Assembly: GCA_022707945.1 (NCBI GenBank)
Contig: JAKIZQ010000032.1
Location: 1-9,664 of the forward strand
DNA from: Bdellovibrionales bacterium
Lineage (GTDB): Bacteria; Bdellovibrionota; JAFGOL01
DNA length: 9,664 bases
Direction: 5' to 3'
The notes under the pieces were generated by a model that was not told the origin of the DNA, searched no databases, and saw nothing but the letters and a program-made list of their open reading frames with translations. The translations under genes were made by a program, and so were the position numbers. Of this stretch, positions 7,801 through 9,664 are shown piece by piece. Within the stretch, counting starts at the first letter, position 1; each line of letters begins with the position of its first letter.

Positions 7801-8113
7801 TAAGGTTCTTATCTACAGCATATCTGCTTATGGCTTCTGCCGTAGGCGGAACTACTGTTCCCATGCCTCCAGATTTACCCATATTTATCCTAATGATATC
7901 TCCTGAACCTTCTAACTTTTGAAGATACACAGGTCCACCTTCAAAACTAACATCAAGTACGGAAAAAGAATTTAGTTTTGGTTCTATGAATTGCTTACTT
8001 TCTTTAGCGAACCTTTCTGAAATCTCATGATAATTCTGTGAGAAAATAGAAACGGGCAACAAAAGTAATAAGAAAAAAAGAGCTATGCGCTTGAAAAAAT
8101 TAAAATTGAACAT
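4841..8113 (-). CDS. Exported GT5 (glycogen/starch synthase)-like protein with unknown C-terminal module
   Basis: This 1090-residue protein is far longer than a normal glycogen synthase (about 480). Residues 1-25 look like a signal peptide (basic FKR, then a leucine-rich core), with likely cleavage after S25. The GT5 N-lobe spans about 50-420: KSGGMG (80-85) stands for the ADP-glucose KTGGL loop, INDYHPALS (237-245) and HNLAFHG (258-264) match DWHTAL and HNLAYQG, and VVNGQDQILNPETDP (415-429) matches the NGID-x-x-x-WNPxTDP stretch. The C-lobe spans about 503-690: FGRMTDQKG (R511, K516) and PSFFEPCG (588-595, E592, C594), then GGVPVIVSDVGGL. Catalytic-type residues are kept, so activity is possible. 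About 50 extra residues lie at 345-398. Residues 700-790 form a linker, and about 795-1090 are a helical module shared with the neighbouring GH14-like protein. AAGGAG lies 11 nt before the ATG. A secreted ADP-glucose enzyme is unexpected; other substrates or a binding role are possible. Confidence 0.85.
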   Translation of the reverse strand: MFNFNFFKRIALFFLLLLLPVSIFSQNYHEISERFAKESKQFIEPKLNSFSVLDVSFEGGPVYLQKLEGSGDIIRINMGKSGGMGTVVPPTAEAISRYAVDKNLNVSMNTVSPYLCGPMCETNLEKLLSDGYLARINTFTVKVDGKDYKVEAYAGRTSYNGKQYLLSCPELWDGYFGEKGNPFRYTATGNEVAGILNRNFESIHGGGQDLISLRAYIGFSQATAKLFETIKADVAIINDYHPALSLFYTEMPALLIGHNLAFHGIIGVNNKEVPYWDHNGALDYLSRLTNLPKETIDRYFRIWNSNENIGAASVMKAAILKLGELTGIGLVAVSEQYAEELKMDYFQTRDRIMVRNPELNLSPEYFYDGPAIERITSFYRSLGLNNFDAGNASSYFVKEESRGLKEIRDANIVGVVNGQDQILNPETDPKLKDIVKNPSASKFFNQESINFLTEIGNDPYFKNGLNFSMMDPERFFKAKQVIRKLLLMEFFPNNPEIWNNTESFIVYNFGRMTDQKGTEILYSKVDQITANGDIVIIVGTEPGGMYEQMADVMSKKADKMQKEGKYFAFTSRFTPYYYVYGADIKVTPSFFEPCGMTPAEANRGGVPVIVSDVGGLQRFQDAFMFKMVHSDPWTSANNLYEAYLEARNEWYNNRSSYEDRMQRVALKDYSYEKPASLYIELLLIALTKTKFNDAITVAEAYSQGLVDYEDYKRVKDAVMALPEWLREAYVKYATRFSSYDKDKAFFFGVSNSTIEGLFSSNKDVESPVSLDANASTDKPEYANAVVDISEKKISGFERSAIDFTGQAEKIFMFDESKGDKKDFILDLCVSTIVQKQEKGESIESIIRSDFIFFAEKGGFIEEYIKTIPQANDYQDMLNRLNLARFYVMGLNKVVEADISWFERVDELKQQITFMENQIKMPRDLMLINNFKEYYKKTYGLDLKETKMEDLFDKMVVEGVKDLNKAGAPSAEWLKMMCGTEAENYQDGLLYYLKYRADNTADIDTRAERQFQFLTLSRRTIFELSEQKINPEHPQFKTVYERSIESIRYVRDFLNPNEKVGVEKTLREEKLKEINKIELDIKRSKERTKTF
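4844..5731 (-). other. Copy A of a shared C-terminal module (GT5-like protein, residues about 795-1090)
   Basis: Mostly helical, charged segment that appears homologous to the C-terminus of the GH14-like protein encoded just upstream. Aligned blocks are KKDFILDL (820-827) with RKRVIVDM, NDYQD (871-875) with DNYED, GLDL (939-942) with GIKL, and the signature GTEAENYQDGLLYY (978-991) with GTEKENGMDGVLYY. The 42 residues from GLDL to the GTE have the same length in both. SIRYVRD (1045-1051) pairs with SIERYYRD. The N-terminal boundary is approximate. I do not recognise the domain. Confidence 0.7.
8039..8113 (-). other. Signal peptide of the GT5-like protein
   Basis: Residues 1-25: an N-region with one K and one R (residues 8-9), a hydrophobic core IALFFLLLLLPVSIF, and a small residue (S25) before QN. 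This is a classical Sec signal shape. There is no lipobox cysteine, so it is not a lipoprotein. If uncleaved it would be an N-terminal anchor with the rest outside the cytosol. Confidence 0.8.
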
Positions 8114-8142
8114 TTCTTGACCAACTCCTTGTTAGTTATATT

Positions 8143-9664
8143 TTACATTCTTTCTCTTATATATCTAGTTGTCTTAACTCTAAGTTTTTCAACTTCTTTA
8201 CGTTTAGCCTCAAAGTATTCTCTATCCTTAGCCTCTGAGAGTTCTGCCTTATCCCTATAGTACCTTTCTATTGATTCAGCTTTCATGTTTAACCTAGTAA
8301 CATAAGTCAGTTCTGGAACAGTACGATCTTTTATTTCTTTATCTTGAATAACACGAAGAACCTCTAATCCTATTATCATGTTCTGATACTCAGCTACTTC
8401 TTTCATCGTGGTTTCTTGTATTAATTCTGCATTATTGAACATGTAATATAGAACACCATCCATACCATTCTCTTTTTCTGTGCCAAACAACAAATTCTTC
8501 CCCGTCTCTGTTTTTACTATTTCTTCTATATTGTTGAATATATCCATTTTCAAATCTACAAGTGCTTCTAACATATTTAGATCTTTGTCTAACTTTATAC
8601 CCTTAAACTCTAACATATATTTAATGTAATATTTTTTCAGTATGTCTACTTTGGGTGATCTTAATACCCATATTTCCGCATACTTTATCCTATTGTCTAA
8701 AGACAATATTTTCTCTTTATAAGGCAAAAGCCTCGTGTTACCAGCGTCTAGCAACCATTTAGCTATGAAAACATACTCGCTTATTGTCCTAATGTTAGAT
8801 CTTCTATCCTCATAATTATCAGCTCCATATACGAACATGCGTAAATATTGATTAACAAGATCCCCAGAACCAAACAACATATCCATATTTAAGATAACAA
8901 TATTAGACAGATTAGAACCAGAAATCCTTTGTTCTTGCATCTTTTCCATAGCCATATCGACAATAACCCTTTTTCTTTGGGAAATATCTAGCGCCTGTAG
9001 TTTATCAAGTTTATCTGCTTCTAAAAATGATATTATCGCTAATTCTTCTGCCGAGAGGTCCATAGACATAAAAAATGGTTTAGTAATATCTCTTATACCG
9101 TCTAGAGCTATCTTACGATTAGCTTCATTAAAAATATCATCCATCCTTAGTATCGTTATTTCTTCATAGCCTGACATTAAAGCATCATTTATGTTCTTCC
9201 AAAAATCTGGAGCACCAAAACTAGGCAGAGCATTTTCTCCCTCTAATTTTAGACCATTCCTTTTTGCCGTAGCTATAATCCATCTAGACAATGATTTTGG
9301 CATTGTATTGGCCTTAGGATCATCATAGTCGCTCTTCTCTATACAAGTAAAATCAAGAACCATGTCACTTGCCATGGATTTTACTGCTCTAAACAACTCA
9401 TCATAACCAGCACCTTCTTCTGAAGGATTAAGAAAATATGGACTGCTAGAAGGAACAAGTCCTGCAACAAGTTCTGCCAGCCTCTTACTATTGCCTTGTG
9501 CTGCTATAGTCCAGTGAACACCTGGGACCTTTACACTTAGTGGAACTTTTACCAAACTTGAACCTTCTGCTCTGAACACTTCCAACCCTGCTCCAACAAG
9601 AAGTTTCATGTGCTTTATTAAACTCTGATGATAAAAATCAAAAAAATCTTTTCCATATTGTGTT
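8143..9664 (-). CDS. Beta-amylase-like protein (GH14), C-terminal half plus unknown module; 5' end off window
   Basis: GH14 beta-amylases release beta-maltose from the non-reducing ends of alpha-1,4-glucans. The frame is open to the right edge, so the ATG at 9609 is internal: the 18 codons before it (TQYGKDFFDFYHQSLIKH) continue the beta-amylase fold. Numbering from that ATG, SVKVPGVHW (25-33) matches soybean KVSGIHW (Lys295, His300, Trp301), AELVAG (45-50) matches AELTAG, DFTC (86-89) matches the mobile inner-loop NFTC (Thr342), GENALPSF (124-131) holds the catalytic base E125 (soybean Glu380), and ILRMDD (153-158) matches YLRLSDD (Arg420). The catalytic acid (soybean Glu186) and any signal peptide lie beyond the window. 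From about residue 181 to 488 there is no amylase sequence but a helical module shared with the GT5-like protein downstream. Stop codon and next start are 29 bp apart, with that gene's ribosome-binding site between them. GH14 is uncommon in bacteria. Confidence 0.85.
   Translation of the reverse strand, partial: TQYGKDFFDFYHQSLIKHMKLLVGAGLEVFRAEGSSLVKVPLSVKVPGVHWTIAAQGNSKRLAELVAGLVPSSSPYFLNPSEEGAGYDELFRAVKSMASDMVLDFTCIEKSDYDDPKANTMPKSLSRWIIATAKRNGLKLEGENALPSFGAPDFWKNINDALMSGYEEITILRMDDIFNEANRKIALDGIRDITKPFFMSMDLSAEELAIISFLEADKLDKLQALDISQRKRVIVDMAMEKMQEQRISGSNLSNIVILNMDMLFGSGDLVNQYLRMFVYGADNYEDRRSNIRTISEYVFIAKWLLDAGNTRLLPYKEKILSLDNRIKYAEIWVLRSPKVDILKKYYIKYMLEFKGIKLDKDLNMLEALVDLKMDIFNNIEEIVKTETGKNLLFGTEKENGMDGVLYYMFNNAELIQETTMKEVAEYQNMIIGLEVLRVIQDKEIKDRTVPELTYVTRLNMKAESIERYYRDKAELSEAKDREYFEAKRKEVEKLRVKTTRYIRERM
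8146..9069 (-). other. Copy B of the shared C-terminal module (GH14-like protein)
   Basis: This covers residues about 181-488 counted from the ATG at 9609. It follows directly on the end of the GH14 catalytic fold and aligns along its length with residues about 795-1090 of the GT5-like protein. The signature GTEKENGMDGVLYY lies at 376-389. The last 60 residues are strongly charged (AKRKEVEKLRVK) and probably helical or coiled coil. Identity outside the signature is low, so the two copies are old duplicates rather than a recent repeat; no DNA-level repeat is evident. Confidence 0.7.

Noticed and set aside
7677..7922. Plus-strand open frame inside the GT5-like gene
   Set aside because: Antisense to the conserved KSGGMG region of the GT5 domain.
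9607..9609. ATG as the start of the GH14-like gene
   Set aside because: The frame stays open to the window edge, the residues before it align with beta-amylase, and no ribosome-binding site precedes it.
9640..9655. A-rich run near the right edge as a terminator T-run
   Set aside because: It lies inside the GH14 coding frame (Phe and Lys codons) and has no stem next to it.

Overview
The window comes from an AT-rich (roughly one third G+C by eye), gene-dense bacterial chromosome with short or overlapping gene junctions. No rRNA, tRNA, IS element or CRISPR array is visible. The phylum cannot be fixed from the sequence. A low-G+C, envelope-bearing anaerobe of the Elusimicrobiota or Omnitrophota kind would fit a DivIVA homologue beside large exported carbohydrate-active proteins, but this is only a guess.

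Layout. Positions 1-711 (minus) hold the start of an unrecognised membrane-anchored protein that runs off the left edge, overlapped by an upstream O6-alkylguanine-DNA alkyltransferase (ogt/MGMT family). A 59-bp divergent intergenic region separates these from a plus-strand pair, divIVA and a DUF167/YggU gene, joined by a TAATG overlap. This pair converges on, and overlaps by 15 bp, a long minus-strand cluster filling the rest of the window. In transcription order the cluster is: a GH14 beta-amylase-like protein (5' end off the right edge), a 1090-residue exported GT5 (glycogen/starch synthase)-like protein, methylglyoxal synthase (mgsA), an SLC45/sucrose-maltose-type MFS transporter, and 4-alpha-glucanotransferase (malQ).

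How the genes fit together. The cluster reads as an alpha-glucan utilisation locus. Beta-amylase would release maltose from starch or glycogen, the MFS carrier would import it, MalQ would disproportionate maltose and maltodextrins in the cytosol, and MgsA would provide an overflow path at the triose-phosphate level. The GT5-like protein is the puzzle: it keeps the family's signature motifs but starts with a signal peptide, and so is predicted to lie outside the cytosol, where ADP-glucose is not expected.

Main discovery candidate. The GH14-like and GT5-like proteins have unrelated catalytic domains but end in what appears to be the same roughly 300-residue, mostly helical C-terminal module. 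Its clearest signature is GTExENxxDGxLYY, and the 42 residues leading into and including the GTE of that signature align without a gap. I do not recognise the module. It may be a docking, anchoring or glucan-handling domain that puts both proteins in the same place. A second point is that the apparent ATG start of the GH14 gene is internal: the frame stays open to the window edge, and the residues before the ATG continue the beta-amylase fold.
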